From assembly GCF_019236175.1 (NCBI RefSeq), contig NZ_JAFAJM010000014.1:310001-374000 (forward strand): a DNA stretch of 64,000 nucleotides. The letters run 5' to 3'. Below the pieces are notes generated by a model. That model saw only the letters and a list, made by a program, of their open reading frames with translations, had not been told where the DNA came from and ran no database searches. This DNA comes from Chryseobacterium sp. GTDB lineage: Bacteria > Bacteroidota > Bacteroidia > Flavobacteriales > Weeksellaceae. Positions within the stretch are counted from its first letter, which is position 1. Each line of letters starts with the position of its first letter. Positions 23,092 to 31,982 of this stretch are shown here, piece by piece. The position numbers and the translations under genes were made by a program.

Positions 23092-23427
23092 TACCTTTAA
23101 TAACCCAATCTTCAAAAGTCCGCCATGAGTTCTATCCTTCTGAAGTTTCCACATACGCATCAATTGAGTATTCGTGACATAAAACGGGTGGAAACAGTAA
23201 ATTGTAAGCTTTCCGATTCTACAATCTGTTGACCCTATTTCCATTGTGGTGTTTCAAGAATTGTAATGGTGATCAATTCTGTGTTCATTACATATTATAG
23301 TATAATCTGGTTGTAGCAGATAATCCTGTTGGATTCAACTTCATTTTAAAACGTAGTGAATTTCTTCTTTTTTACTAGAATTTTATGTCCCTGAAACAAG
23401 CTATATTTGTAAAAAAAACAATACTTC
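23092..23427. other. Intergenic stretch after the ADP-ribose cluster
   Basis: 336 bases. I see no convincing gene or tRNA; a 35-codon frame from 23125 has no recognisable content. A TATATTTG element at 23402-23409 is a good -7 promoter for the small membrane protein that follows. Confidence 0.5.
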
Positions 23428-23685
23428 ATGAAGGATAATATATTCCAGGAATTAACCAATGAGGAACTGCTTAAAAAAAGAAATATAATGAAAGGGCTTG
23501 CTATTGGCTTTGGAATTATGTTTTTGCTGGCAATAGTAGCATTTGTTGCCATTATTATGATGAAAGGAAGTAAAGGGTTTCCTTACGCAACCTGCGTTCC
23601 GTTTTTAGTAATGCCGATAACAATGAGACCTTTACTGATAAATTTTAAAAGGATAAATAAAGAAATCCAATCAAGGAACCTTTAA
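23428..23685 (+). CDS. Small two-helix membrane protein
   Basis: An 85-residue protein with a polar N-terminus (ELTNEELLKKRNIMKG) and two transmembrane helices (about residues 27-46 and 52-70), followed by a basic tail. Chryseobacterium genomes carry many such proteins, sometimes named redox-active disulfide protein 2, although a disulfide motif is absent here (one Cys only). Function unknown. It has its own TATATTTG promoter 19 bases upstream. Confidence 0.75.
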   Translation: MKDNIFQELTNEELLKKRNIMKGLAIGFGIMFLLAIVAFVAIIMMKGSKGFPYATCVPFLVMPITMRPLLINFKRINKEIQSRNL

Positions 23686-23785
23686 ATACTGCATCCATTA
23701 GGTAGAAACTGAAAAATAAATATACTGATCAGCATTTTTGTTTTTGTGACAGGATCATATTGACTAATTTTAATTCCTGAAAATT

Positions 23786-25519
23786 ATGTTAACAATGAAA
23801 CTGAAATACCTGTTGCTTTCCCTAAGCTCTTCCCTGCTATTTGGGCAAAAAACATTTCAGACCCCATTTGAAAAAGGGAATGGTAACCAAACTGTTACCT
23901 ATGATGAAATGAATGTCTATTACCAGGATCTGGCAAAAAATTTTAATACCATTCAATACCTCAAAAAAGGCGAAGATGATAATGGAAAATCTATCTATGT
24001 GGTTATCTACAACCCTTTTTCTGAAAAAGATCCCGAAAAACTGAGAAAAGATAAAGCCATTCTCTTTGTCAATAACGGAATTCACCCGGGAGAACCAGAC
24101 GGTATTGATGCTACCATGATGCTGATGAGAGATTTGGCGACTAAGAAGATCAAAACGCCACATAATTTTATTATTGCCGCTATTTCTGCGTATAATGTAA
24201 GCGGTATGCTGAACAGGGGTTCTTATTCCAGAGCCAATCAGAATGGCCCGGAACAGTATGGATTCAGGGGAAATGCAAGAAACTACGACCTTAACAGGGA
24301 TTTCATTAAAGCAGATACCAGAAATGCCAGAAGTTTTCAGGAAATATATCAGTGGCTGAAACCGGATGTTTTTATTGATAACCATGTCAGTAATGGTGCG
24401 GATTATCAGTATACATTTACTTATATCTCAACCTTTAAAGAACGTTTAGGAAATACATTAGGAACCTATTTTTACAATGATTATCAGGCCAAAAACCTGG
24501 ATGATATGAAAAAATTAGGATATGAAAGTACTCCGTATGTCAACATTCACGGGGATGTTCCGGAGGTAGGATTTGCCTCTTTTGAAGATTCACCAAGGTA
24601 TTCTACAGGATATACTACCTTATTCAATTCTTTGGGAACCGTTCCTGAAACCCATATGCTGAAACCTTATGACAAAAGGGTAGATGCCACCTATAAATAC
24701 ATGCTGGTCAACCTTCAGAACCTCGATAAAGATTACGCTAAAATCAAACAGCTCCGCATTGAAAATTTAAAACAATATCAGGCCGGAAAGGCATACGGAA
24801 TCCGTTGGAAAATTGATTCAACGAAATATTCAACGATGGATTTTAAAGGATATGAAGGAAAATACAAACCCAGCGAGGTTTCCGGAAAACCGAGATTGTA
24901 TTATGACAGAAACAAACCGTTTACAAAAAATATTAAACTTTTTACCACAGCGGTTCCTACAGGATATATCACTATTCCTTCATATTATGTAGTTCCTCAG
25001 TCCCAATACAGAGTGATTGAAGAACTAAAGAGAAACGGGATTCAGATAAAGCCGCTCCAGAAAGACAGCAGCATTGCTGTGGAATCTTATAAAATTAAAG
25101 ATTTTAAAACAGTAAAAAACCCTTATGAAGGTCATTATCTGCATTATGAAACGACTGTAGATAAGGCTCAGAGGAATCTTACGTTTACTGCTGGAGATTA
25201 TGTAGTTTCTACCAGTCAGCCTGGTGTGAAATATATTATTGAAACCCTTGAACCTGAAGCATTAGACTCATTTTTTAACTGGAATTTTTTCGACGGTATT
25301 TTAGCTCAGAAAGAATATTATTCTGCCTATATTTTTGAAGACACCGCTTCAGCATTGTTAAAGAATGATAAAAAACTTAAAGAAGCCTTTGAAGCAGCAA
25401 AAAAATCAGATAAGAAGCTTTCAGAAGATGGTGAGGCACAGTTGGACTGGGTGTACAGACATTCCCCTTACTTTGAAGAAAAAACATTCAGACAGTATCC
25501 TGTGTATAGGATTATGTAA
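23786..25519 (+). CDS. M14 family zinc carboxypeptidase, secreted
   Basis: A 577-residue exported peptidase. After a signal peptide (to about residue 20, ...LLFGQ) the M14 domain shows the zinc motif HPGEPDG (His100, Glu103), the NRDF segment and the third zinc ligand His200 in FIDNHVSNG. The region beyond ~400 is a beta-rich accessory domain. It probably trims peptides or murein-type substrates in the periplasm or outside the cell. An ATG three codons downstream (23795) gives an equally good signal peptide and may be the true start. A strong bidirectional terminator lies behind it. Confidence 0.88.
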   Translation: MLTMKLKYLLLSLSSSLLFGQKTFQTPFEKGNGNQTVTYDEMNVYYQDLAKNFNTIQYLKKGEDDNGKSIYVVIYNPFSEKDPEKLRKDKAILFVNNGIHPGEPDGIDATMMLMRDLATKKIKTPHNFIIAAISAYNVSGMLNRGSYSRANQNGPEQYGFRGNARNYDLNRDFIKADTRNARSFQEIYQWLKPDVFIDNHVSNGADYQYTFTYISTFKERLGNTLGTYFYNDYQAKNLDDMKKLGYESTPYVNIHGDVPEVGFASFEDSPRYSTGYTTLFNSLGTVPETHMLKPYDKRVDATYKYMLVNLQNLDKDYAKIKQLRIENLKQYQAGKAYGIRWKIDSTKYSTMDFKGYEGKYKPSEVSGKPRLYYDRNKPFTKNIKLFTTAVPTGYITIPSYYVVPQSQYRVIEELKRNGIQIKPLQKDSSIAVESYKIKDFKTVKNPYEGHYLHYETTVDKAQRNLTFTAGDYVVSTSQPGVKYIIETLEPEALDSFFNWNFFDGILAQKEYYSAYIFEDTASALLKNDKKLKEAFEAAKKSDKKLSEDGEAQLDWVYRHSPYFEEKTFRQYPVYRIM

Positions 25520-25550
25520 TCTGTTGATATATAAACAATAAGCTATAAAA

Positions 25551-25580
25551 AAAGACGTTTCAAATGAAACGTCTTTTTTA
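25551..25580 (+). terminator. Bidirectional terminator between the M14 peptidase and the JmjC-like gene
   Basis: AAAGACGTTTC (25551-25561) pairs perfectly with GAAACGTCTTT (25566-25576) around an AAAT loop, with A before and T after. It serves the two convergent genes. Confidence 0.9.
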
Positions 25581-26462
25581 TTATCTTGGTAAGCCTCTTT
25601 TCAAAGCAATTTCAGCTCTTTTGATAGCCATTTTCTCTTTCCAGTCCATGTATTGCTTTTTGAAATTGGACTTCATGATGTCGTCAAATTTACGCTGTAC
25701 GGTAAGATTCCACAGAGAATGTGCTTTTACTGCCCATGATTTGTCCCATGCTCTTAAAGAAATAGAGAATGAGCCATCCAGATATTTCATCCAGTGCCAC
25801 CATCCTGTCGGCATAAATAATGTATCTCCGTGTTCCAGAAAGCATTCAATTCCTTCTACACCATCCAGAGCCGGAAATTTTGTGAAATCCGGATTTTCAA
25901 TATCATAATCTTCCAGTGCATAGGTAGCGTACGGAATCTGATATAATCTTTCTCGCCACTTATAGTCAAAAAGAAGAATATGCTTTCTTCCGTTGAAATG
26001 AGTATGGAAAATATGAGCCATATCTATATCAAAGTGAAGGAAGGTGACCGAACCCTTCCCGCCAAAAAACATATTGGGATACTTATCCAGAAAACCTCCC
26101 ATTAATTCCTTGGGAGAAATATAATCTTCCAAAAGTTTTGGGGCATACTTTATAGGGTCAAAAAGGAAAATTCTAAGATCTGTTGGTTCTTTTTCAATAA
26201 GGTCTATATAATCTGCAAACTTCATTTTTGCAGCAGAAGAATTGATGGGAGCAGAAGGGTCTGCTTTTGAGCTGTCATATAACGGGACTTCCACATCTCC
26301 TACTACTTCTTTCATGTAGTCCATCGTCCATTTTTGGTAAGCTGGCCATTTTTTTGCCATATTTTTGATGACAACGGGCCTTCTTGGCTTTAGATATTTT
26401 TCATAGAATTCCTCTTTAGAAATATCCTCTACAACATCTATAGGCTTTAAAATAATTCCCAT
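25581..26462 (-). CDS. Cupin-like JmjC-domain protein (Cupin_8)
   Basis: A 293-residue protein of the Fe(II)/2-oxoglutarate-dependent cupin_8 family. The facial triad can be read as His143-x-Asp145 in FLHFDID and a distal His223 in GWWHWMKYL, with the 2-oxoglutarate-binding region between. The N-terminal RPVVIKNMAKKWPA segment is typical of family members that hydroxylate amino-acid side chains of proteins. The substrate is unknown. A minus-strand TAATTTTG promoter element (26488-26481) lies 19 bases before the ATG. Confidence 0.9.
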   Translation of the reverse strand: MGIILKPIDVVEDISKEEFYEKYLKPRRPVVIKNMAKKWPAYQKWTMDYMKEVVGDVEVPLYDSSKADPSAPINSSAAKMKFADYIDLIEKEPTDLRIFLFDPIKYAPKLLEDYISPKELMGGFLDKYPNMFFGGKGSVTFLHFDIDMAHIFHTHFNGRKHILLFDYKWRERLYQIPYATYALEDYDIENPDFTKFPALDGVEGIECFLEHGDTLFMPTGWWHWMKYLDGSFSISLRAWDKSWAVKAHSLWNLTVQRKFDDIMKSNFKKQYMDWKEKMAIKRAEIALKRGLPR

Positions 26463-27084
26463 TTTAATAATTTTATGTTACAAAATTATTAAATTAAAAT
26501 GGACAAAAGAAAGTTTAGAATTTTTTTTTATCTATGATTTAAATAATTCCAGGTTATTTAGTCTAAATAAAAACATTGAAAATTCTTCATTATAGAACTG
26601 TTTTTTAATAATTAGAAAGATATACCGGAACGCTGTTTCTGATTTTCAAAGAATTAATAGCGGCACTGAAACATGTATGGATATGTTTATAGCTAAGATA
26701 AGAAAATTTTAGGATTGAATAAAAATATAAATATCCATATTTTTATCAGATTATATTAATTTTTTTCTTGTATAAATAAACAATATACAGAGTTCATTAA
26801 TTTTTATTTTTAATATTTTATTTGTTAAATATTTATTTATTACCGTTTATTTTTATGAATATAAAATATAAAACCATATTTATATTGTTTTGTGTTGTTT
26901 TAAATCATTAAAAGGTGAATTTTTTTATATTCCAAACTCTTAAAATTTTTTAATAAAAGAAGAAAGTGTTAAAAATATAACTAAGTTTGTAGTGATATTA
27001 ATTTAACTTTTTGCATGAAAATGTATCTTTAAAATAGATGTAACGAAAAACAATAATCATTAACTAATTAGGCAAATAATAGGT
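26463..27084. other. AT-rich intergenic region with a 17-bp palindrome
   Basis: 622 bases without a recognisable gene, extremely AT-rich. It contains the -7 element of the JmjC-like gene (minus strand 26488-26481), a perfect palindrome TTATTTAG-T-CTAAATAA at 26554-26570 (listed separately) and a TAAGTTTG -7 element at 26982-26989 for the outer-membrane gene at 27085. Confidence 0.55.
26554..26570. promoter_or_regulatory. Perfect 17-bp palindrome, possible iron-repressor box
   Basis: TTATTTAG and CTAAATAA form a perfect 8-base inverted repeat around one T. The left arm and much of the right recur in the feoAB promoter at 31676-31696, so it resembles an operator for an iron-dependent DtxR/Fur-type repressor. 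Which gene it would control is unclear. Confidence 0.4.
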
Positions 27085-29793
27085 ATGAAAAAAAATATTC
27101 TTTTATTTCTGATGATTTTTTTTACTGTGTTCACATTTGCACAGAAAACAGTCTCAGGAAAAATTACTGACGATGACGGAGTAGCCATACCGAGCGCAAG
27201 CGTAACGGTAGAAGAGCCCGGTAAAGATGCTATTCTGGCTTATGGAATTACCAATGCTAAAGGAGAATATAAAGTGACTTTTACTTCTCCGGAATCCAAT
27301 GTAGACCTTAAAGTAAAAGCTTTCAATCAGAGACCGCTTACCAGACAGATCAGCAATAGTGATCAGATCCTGAATTTCAAGATGCAGTCTGAGGCTACAG
27401 AAATAAAAGAAGTGCAGCTTAAAACCAAAATGATCACCGCAAAAGGAGATACCATATCTTATGATCTTAAAGCTTTTAACAGCAAAAATGACAGAACTCT
27501 TGCAGATGTAATGAAAAAAATTCCCGGTATTGAAGTTAATAATGACGGAACAATCCTTTATCAGGGAAATGCAATCAATAAATTTTATGTCAACGGAAAA
27601 GACCTGATGGAAGGAGGGTATGGTACGATCAACAATTCTCTCCCTAAAGATGCTGTACAGAAAGTAGAAGTTCTTGAAAATCACCAGCCTGTTAAAATTC
27701 TTCAGGATAAAGTACCATCGGATCAGGCTGCTATCAATATTAAACTTAAAAACTCCGTCACCATGACCGGTAGAGGAGAAGTGGGAGCCGGTTCGGGAGA
27801 TCATCTGCTTTGGAATGTGAAGCTAACCCCTATGTTTTTTGGCCAGAAAAGCCAGTGGGTAGTCAATTATAAAACCAATAATATGGGCGAGCAGGTAGAA
27901 AATGAAGGAAATATCCTCGCTTTCGGAAACGGATGGGAAGGAAGGAGAATCAATGCAGGACAAAATAACTGGCTGAATGTAGAAAATGCAAGCACGCCCA
28001 ATGTTCCTGTAAAAAGATATTTAATGAACTCTGTACATTATCTTTCTGCCAATTACCTGGTCAATATTGACAAAAAGAAAGAATGGGAGCTGAAAGCAAG
28101 TGCCAATTATACCAATAATGCTGTGGAAAGAGAAAGCCAGAGCGAAACGGATTATATGATAAACGGACAGGCAGGATCTAAAGTATCACAGAGTATTTTT
28201 AATAATTTTTATACGGATAAAGCCAAGGGAGAATTGGTTTTTACCAAAAATGCTAAAAAAGGATTCTTTAAAAATACAACAAGCTTCTCCCAGTTCTGGA
28301 ATGCAGATCGTGCATTAACAGACAGAATAAGCACTGCAGCAAATACAACCAGCAGAAGCGGAGCCGAAGCATTGGAATCTCCCACATCATCTTTTCAGAA
28401 CTCACTGAGTACCATCATTCCCTGGAAAGAAAAAATGGTAAATGTAAAGTCTTATATCAATTATCAGACAGACAGACAAACGCTGGATGTCTCACCAGCA
28501 TCATATCTGGAAATACCGGGTTTTACTCCCGGAGCCAATGCCGAATCTATAAGACAAAATTTCAGACTGAAAACCTTTGAAGCCAATCATTCTGCAAATG
28601 TCGGGTTTTCAGTAAAAGGGTGGACATTTACACCGGAAGTTGGATTTAACTTTAAATCTACAACCCTCAATTCCAGCCTTACCAACCTTCAAAACGGACA
28701 GTATATAGGATACGGTGACAAATATAATAATGACCTTACCTATTCTACTGCTACGCCTTACGGAAGTTTAGGGGTCAATTATAAAAGTGAATCATGGATG
28801 CTTTTTGCCAACTTTCCTGTAAACTCAAATAATATCAAAGCAGATGATCCATTGAGAAATGTAGCAAAATCTGCCAATAAAGTCACTTTTGAGCCCAATC
28901 TTTTTGTTCAGTATTCGTTTGCTTCATTTTGGAAGGCATCCTTAACCGGAAATATTAATAATAATTTTGGCGAGATCAATTCTGCTTACTCAGGATTTAT
29001 GATGACCTCTCCCAATGGAATCAGCGTGATGGATTCCAATAATCCTATTCCTCAGAATAATTCCAAAACCGCAGGATCCAGAATAGAGTACAGGAACCCG
29101 CTAAATAACCTGTTTTTTAATATCAATTATTCAATAGGTGATACCAAAAGAAATCTTGTGGCAGCTCCAATTCTGGATTCAATTACCGGATTTACGTTTA
29201 TTCAGTACAAAGAGCTTGATAACCATTCAAAAACGAACAGGTTCAGTGCAGAAGTAGGTAAATATTTCCCGAAATTTAAAACCAATTTATCAGTGAGCTA
29301 TAGTAATGCTTTGACAAAATCTGATGCATTCCTTGGGAATACTCCATATCTGAATAAGAATAATGCCCAAAACTATGGGTTTAAATTAAATAACACCTAT
29401 TTCAGCTGGATGAGTTTAGATTATAATCTTAGTTTTTCAAGAACCAAACAGGATAATATAGGATTACCCGGAAGCTTTTTACCTAATACGGGTTTCAATC
29501 ACAACCTTGCTGCTTTCTTTTATCCTATTGAAAATCATACAATCGGATTCAACTGGGATCAGATTAATACCAGCAATGGTACCAGAAATTATAATAATGC
29601 TTTTTATGATATCTCTTACCAGTTTTCCTGGGCGAAAAAGAAAATTGATTTTGAGCTTAAATGGATGAATATCGGAAACAGAAAAGTTTTTGAAACCTAC
29701 ACCATCAATGATAAAACAAACAGTACTACCTATTCCAGGGTTCAGCTTCGTCCGAGCCAGGTCATGTTTACTGTAAAATTCAACTTTAAATAA
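27085..29793 (+). CDS. Outer membrane beta-barrel protein (OMP_b-brl_3, TonB-receptor-like)
   Basis: A 902-residue exported protein. It has a signal peptide (MKKNILLFLMIFFTVFTFAQ), a CarboxypepD_reg-like beta-sandwich (residues ~21-100), a plug-like segment (GDTISYDLKAFNSKNDRTLADVMKKIPG, ~125-155) and a long beta-barrel ending in VMFTVKFNFK with terminal aromatic Phe. Such proteins resemble TonB-dependent receptors but have shortened plugs. Partner genes often encode GLPGLI proteins, and one is present at 30500, separated by an inverted DinB gene. The transported ligand is unknown. Confidence 0.88.
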   Translation: MKKNILLFLMIFFTVFTFAQKTVSGKITDDDGVAIPSASVTVEEPGKDAILAYGITNAKGEYKVTFTSPESNVDLKVKAFNQRPLTRQISNSDQILNFKMQSEATEIKEVQLKTKMITAKGDTISYDLKAFNSKNDRTLADVMKKIPGIEVNNDGTILYQGNAINKFYVNGKDLMEGGYGTINNSLPKDAVQKVEVLENHQPVKILQDKVPSDQAAINIKLKNSVTMTGRGEVGAGSGDHLLWNVKLTPMFFGQKSQWVVNYKTNNMGEQVENEGNILAFGNGWEGRRINAGQNNWLNVENASTPNVPVKRYLMNSVHYLSANYLVNIDKKKEWELKASANYTNNAVERESQSETDYMINGQAGSKVSQSIFNNFYTDKAKGELVFTKNAKKGFFKNTTSFSQFWNADRALTDRISTAANTTSRSGAEALESPTSSFQNSLSTIIPWKEKMVNVKSYINYQTDRQTLDVSPASYLEIPGFTPGANAESIRQNFRLKTFEANHSANVGFSVKGWTFTPEVGFNFKSTTLNSSLTNLQNGQYIGYGDKYNNDLTYSTATPYGSLGVNYKSESWMLFANFPVNSNNIKADDPLRNVAKSANKVTFEPNLFVQYSFASFWKASLTGNINNNFGEINSAYSGFMMTSPNGISVMDSNNPIPQNNSKTAGSRIEYRNPLNNLFFNINYSIGDTKRNLVAAPILDSITGFTFIQYKELDNHSKTNRFSAEVGKYFPKFKTNLSVSYSNALTKSDAFLGNTPYLNKNNAQNYGFKLNNTYFSWMSLDYNLSFSRTKQDNIGLPGSFLPNTGFNHNLAAFFYPIENHTIGFNWDQINTSNGTRNYNNAFYDISYQFSWAKKKIDFELKWMNIGNRKVFETYTINDKTNSTTYSRVQLRPSQVMFTVKFNFK

Positions 29794-29800
29794 AATGTAA

Positions 29801-29827
29801 AAACCAATCCCTGAGGATTGGTTTTTT
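29801..29827 (+). terminator. Terminator after the beta-barrel gene
   Basis: AAACCAATCC (29801-29810) pairs perfectly with GGATTGGTTT (29815-29824) around CTGA, followed by T residues. The gene on the other strand ends nearby. Confidence 0.88.
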
Positions 29828-29843
29828 GCTGAGATATATGGCT

Positions 29844-30344
29844 TTACTTAAAGCTTTGTTGATCGGCTGAAGGCCCGTAGCTTCCCGGTAAAGGGATGTT
29901 GTTTAATCTGTAATATACTCCTAACTGAGCTCTATGGTGGGTAATCTGGTTTAATGCATGACGAATAGCTCCGTATTTACTCCAGCTTGCCAGTTCATGA
30001 CCATCATTTTTAATAGTCCAGCTGGGATCGAGCTGGTCTTCAGATGCATTTTCTAAAGCCGCCTTGCCTGCCTGGTAACTGTCATCCAGTTTTTTGATAA
30101 GATCCTCCTTCGTTGAAAGATGGGAAGGCTGATAGTCTCCTTTTGCAAAATCCAGTTCGGAAGTATTTAAAATGGTATTCGGCCATTCAAAAACTTCTAC
30201 AAGATGGGTGGCAAGGGGCATCAGTTTCATGCTTTTTTCATGAGGAGCGTACTCATTTTTACCCTCAGGAAAAAGTTCAATAAATTTTTTTGTTGTTTGA
30301 AACTCTCCTTCCAGTTCGGATTTTAATTGAGATAAGGTATCCAT
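29844..30344 (-). CDS. DinB family protein
   Basis: A 166-residue DinB/YfiT-type four-helix bundle. Histidines that would bind the metal are visible in MPLATHLVEVFEWP and in the C-terminal ALNQITHHRAQLGVYYR. Members are metal-dependent thiol transferases or proteins of unknown function; the substrate cannot be judged here. It is transcribed opposite to its neighbours and interrupts what is usually a direct beta-barrel/GLPGLI gene pair. Confidence 0.88.
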   Translation of the reverse strand: MDTLSQLKSELEGEFQTTKKFIELFPEGKNEYAPHEKSMKLMPLATHLVEVFEWPNTILNTSELDFAKGDYQPSHLSTKEDLIKKLDDSYQAGKAALENASEDQLDPSWTIKNDGHELASWSKYGAIRHALNQITHHRAQLGVYYRLNNIPLPGSYGPSADQQSFK

Positions 30345-30499
30345 AATATTTTGTTTTTAAGAGTATTAAAGGTAGAAATTTTAAAAATGAAAATGTTTTA
30401 ACAAAATCATAATTTTTATCATCGGACCCTCCAAAAAAAAAAATTCAAATAAGTGTAACAAAATCAGATAACCATATACTAATTAAGAAACTTGATTAC

Positions 30500-31402
30500 A
30501 TGAGAAAGCTATTTTCTATATTCCTTATAGCATTTTTTGCTATTGTGAATGCACAGGAATCTAAAGAAACTGCTAACCGCTTTTTTTATGAGCTTACTTT
30601 TAAGCCGAAAAAAGATTCTGCTAAATTGGATAAGATCATTACGATCCTGGATATTACGCCCAAAAAATCCATTTATCAAGACTATACCATGCCGGCTCAG
30701 GACTCTATCATTAAAGTTCAGATAGAAGAAATGGAGAAGACCAAGACGTTTAAAGATATGAGTAAGCTAATCAAATGGCCTAAATTTTCATACAAAATTG
30801 TCAAGGTTTATCCGGAGATGAAAGTACAGTATGTAGACAGAATCAGCAGAAACTTTTTTTCTTATGATGATAATGTAAAACTACAGTGGAATATATCTCC
30901 TGAAAAGCAGAAAATAGGAGCTTATAATGCTCAAAAAGCAACTACGGAATTCGGAGGAAGAACATGGACGGCATGGTTCAGTACGGATATCCCTTTTCAG
31001 GACGGTCCATACAAATTTTACGGACTTCCGGGATTAATCGTAAAAATTGAAGATGCAGATAAAAACTATTCCTGGCAGCTAAGCGGAAATAAAAAAATAG
31101 AAAATTACGATGAACTGTCTTATGCAGATAAGATTAATGCCAAAATGGGGATGATGAGTAATACTGTGACTCCTACAACAAAGGAAAAGTTTTTGAAATC
31201 TTACGAAGGTTATAAAGCAGATCCTTTTGCGGAATCCCGCCCTTATATGACTCCGGAAAACATGAGTAGACCGATGCCCGGGACAAACGGAACAGTGGGA
31301 GACTTTATGAAAAGACTGGAGAAACAGGTGAAAGACTTCTTCGGATCTAATGACAATCCGATTGAAAAAGATCAGAATACCTCTGATAAAAAGAAAAAGT
31401 AA
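30500..31402 (+). CDS. GLPGLI family protein
   Basis: A 300-residue exported protein with a signal peptide (to residue ~18, ...IVNAQ) and the family signature YGLPGLIVKIED in the middle, following TWTAWFSTDIPFQDGP. GLPGLI proteins are Bacteroidota-specific, secreted, of unknown function, and commonly follow TonB-like beta-barrel genes. The Lys-rich C-terminus is typical. The hairpin 31431-31466 closes the unit. Confidence 0.92.
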   Translation: MRKLFSIFLIAFFAIVNAQESKETANRFFYELTFKPKKDSAKLDKIITILDITPKKSIYQDYTMPAQDSIIKVQIEEMEKTKTFKDMSKLIKWPKFSYKIVKVYPEMKVQYVDRISRNFFSYDDNVKLQWNISPEKQKIGAYNAQKATTEFGGRTWTAWFSTDIPFQDGPYKFYGLPGLIVKIEDADKNYSWQLSGNKKIENYDELSYADKINAKMGMMSNTVTPTTKEKFLKSYEGYKADPFAESRPYMTPENMSRPMPGTNGTVGDFMKRLEKQVKDFFGSNDNPIEKDQNTSDKKKK

Positions 31403-31430
31403 ACATTCATATCAACTAAATTATATTTTG

Positions 31431-31473
31431 AATCAACCCAGATACAGTAATGTGTTTGGGTTGATTTCTTTTT
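31431..31473 (+). terminator. Rho-independent terminator after the GLPGLI gene
   Basis: AATCAACCCA (31431-31440) pairs perfectly with TGGGTTGATT (31457-31466), followed by TCTTTTT. Confidence 0.85.
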
Positions 31474-31727
31474 AAGCCCCATTATAAAATCTTAGAAAAA
31501 TTTATTATTTATGGATAAGAGATTTGAATAAATAAAGCTTTAAAATATTATTTAATATTTTATTCTTTACATCAATTTAAGTCCAAAGGAAAATAATTTA
31601 TCATAAGATCAAAATTCCTATAAGTATATTCAATCACATTATTGTATTTGAGGTAATTTCTTTTATGACAAAACGTTATTTAGATTAAATTTAAATAGCG
31701 TATATTTGCAACACTAAAAATTAGGCT
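31474..31727. other. Intergenic region upstream of the feo operon
   Basis: Together with the terminator, about 325 bases lack a gene. The stretch is AT-rich; its end holds the feo promoter (TATATTTG, 31701-31708) and an overlapping palindrome that may be an iron-repressor box. Confidence 0.5.
31678..31708 (+). promoter_or_regulatory. feo promoter with overlapping palindrome
   Basis: TATATTTG at 31701-31708 is an exact -7 element. Just upstream, ATTTAGATTAAATTTAAAT (31678-31696) is a 19-base imperfect palindrome lying between the -33 and -7 positions, where a repressor would block RNA polymerase. With the preceding TT it shares TTATTTAG with the perfect palindrome at 26554. An iron-responsive repressor is inferred. 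Confidence 0.5.
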
Positions 31728-31982
31728 TTGAAAGAGAAAGGTTTACATAAATTAAGTGGATTCCCCAGAAATAGAATGGGGAAGATATTGGGATATGATA
31801 ATGACCATCTGAAAATGCCCAATAAAATCATTGAAATGGGGCTTCTTCCGGAGACTTTTTTCAGGATTTTGTATCAGGCCCCGTTCAACGGGCCGATGTA
31901 TGTGGAATTTGGAGCGGAAAAAAGCCGGATCGCTCTTCGTGAGGAAGAAGGAAATTATATCATTGTTGAAGAATTGAATTAA
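31728..31982 (+). CDS. feoA: FeoA family protein
   Basis: An 84-residue SH3-like FeoA. The conserved KIIEMGLLPETFFRILYQAPFNGP pattern (about residues 32-55) is the family core. FeoA binds FeoB and helps ferrous iron import. The start codon is TTG at 31728; no ATG fits in frame, and a TATATTTG promoter lies 20 bases upstream. The stop shares a base with the feoB ATG (TAATG). Confidence 0.88.
   Translation: MKEKGLHKLSGFPRNRMGKILGYDNDHLKMPNKIIEMGLLPETFFRILYQAPFNGPMYVEFGAEKSRIALREEEGNYIIVEELN

Noticed and set aside
23101-23235. 35-codon frame in the gap after the phosphoesterase gene
   Set aside because: Too short and without any motif, signal or promoter.
31688-31714. GCGTATATTTGCAACAC upstream of feoA as a fifth NrtR-type operator
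   Set aside because: Spacing between the GCGT and ACAC arms is 9 bases instead of 7 and the central bases are simply the TATATTTG promoter element.
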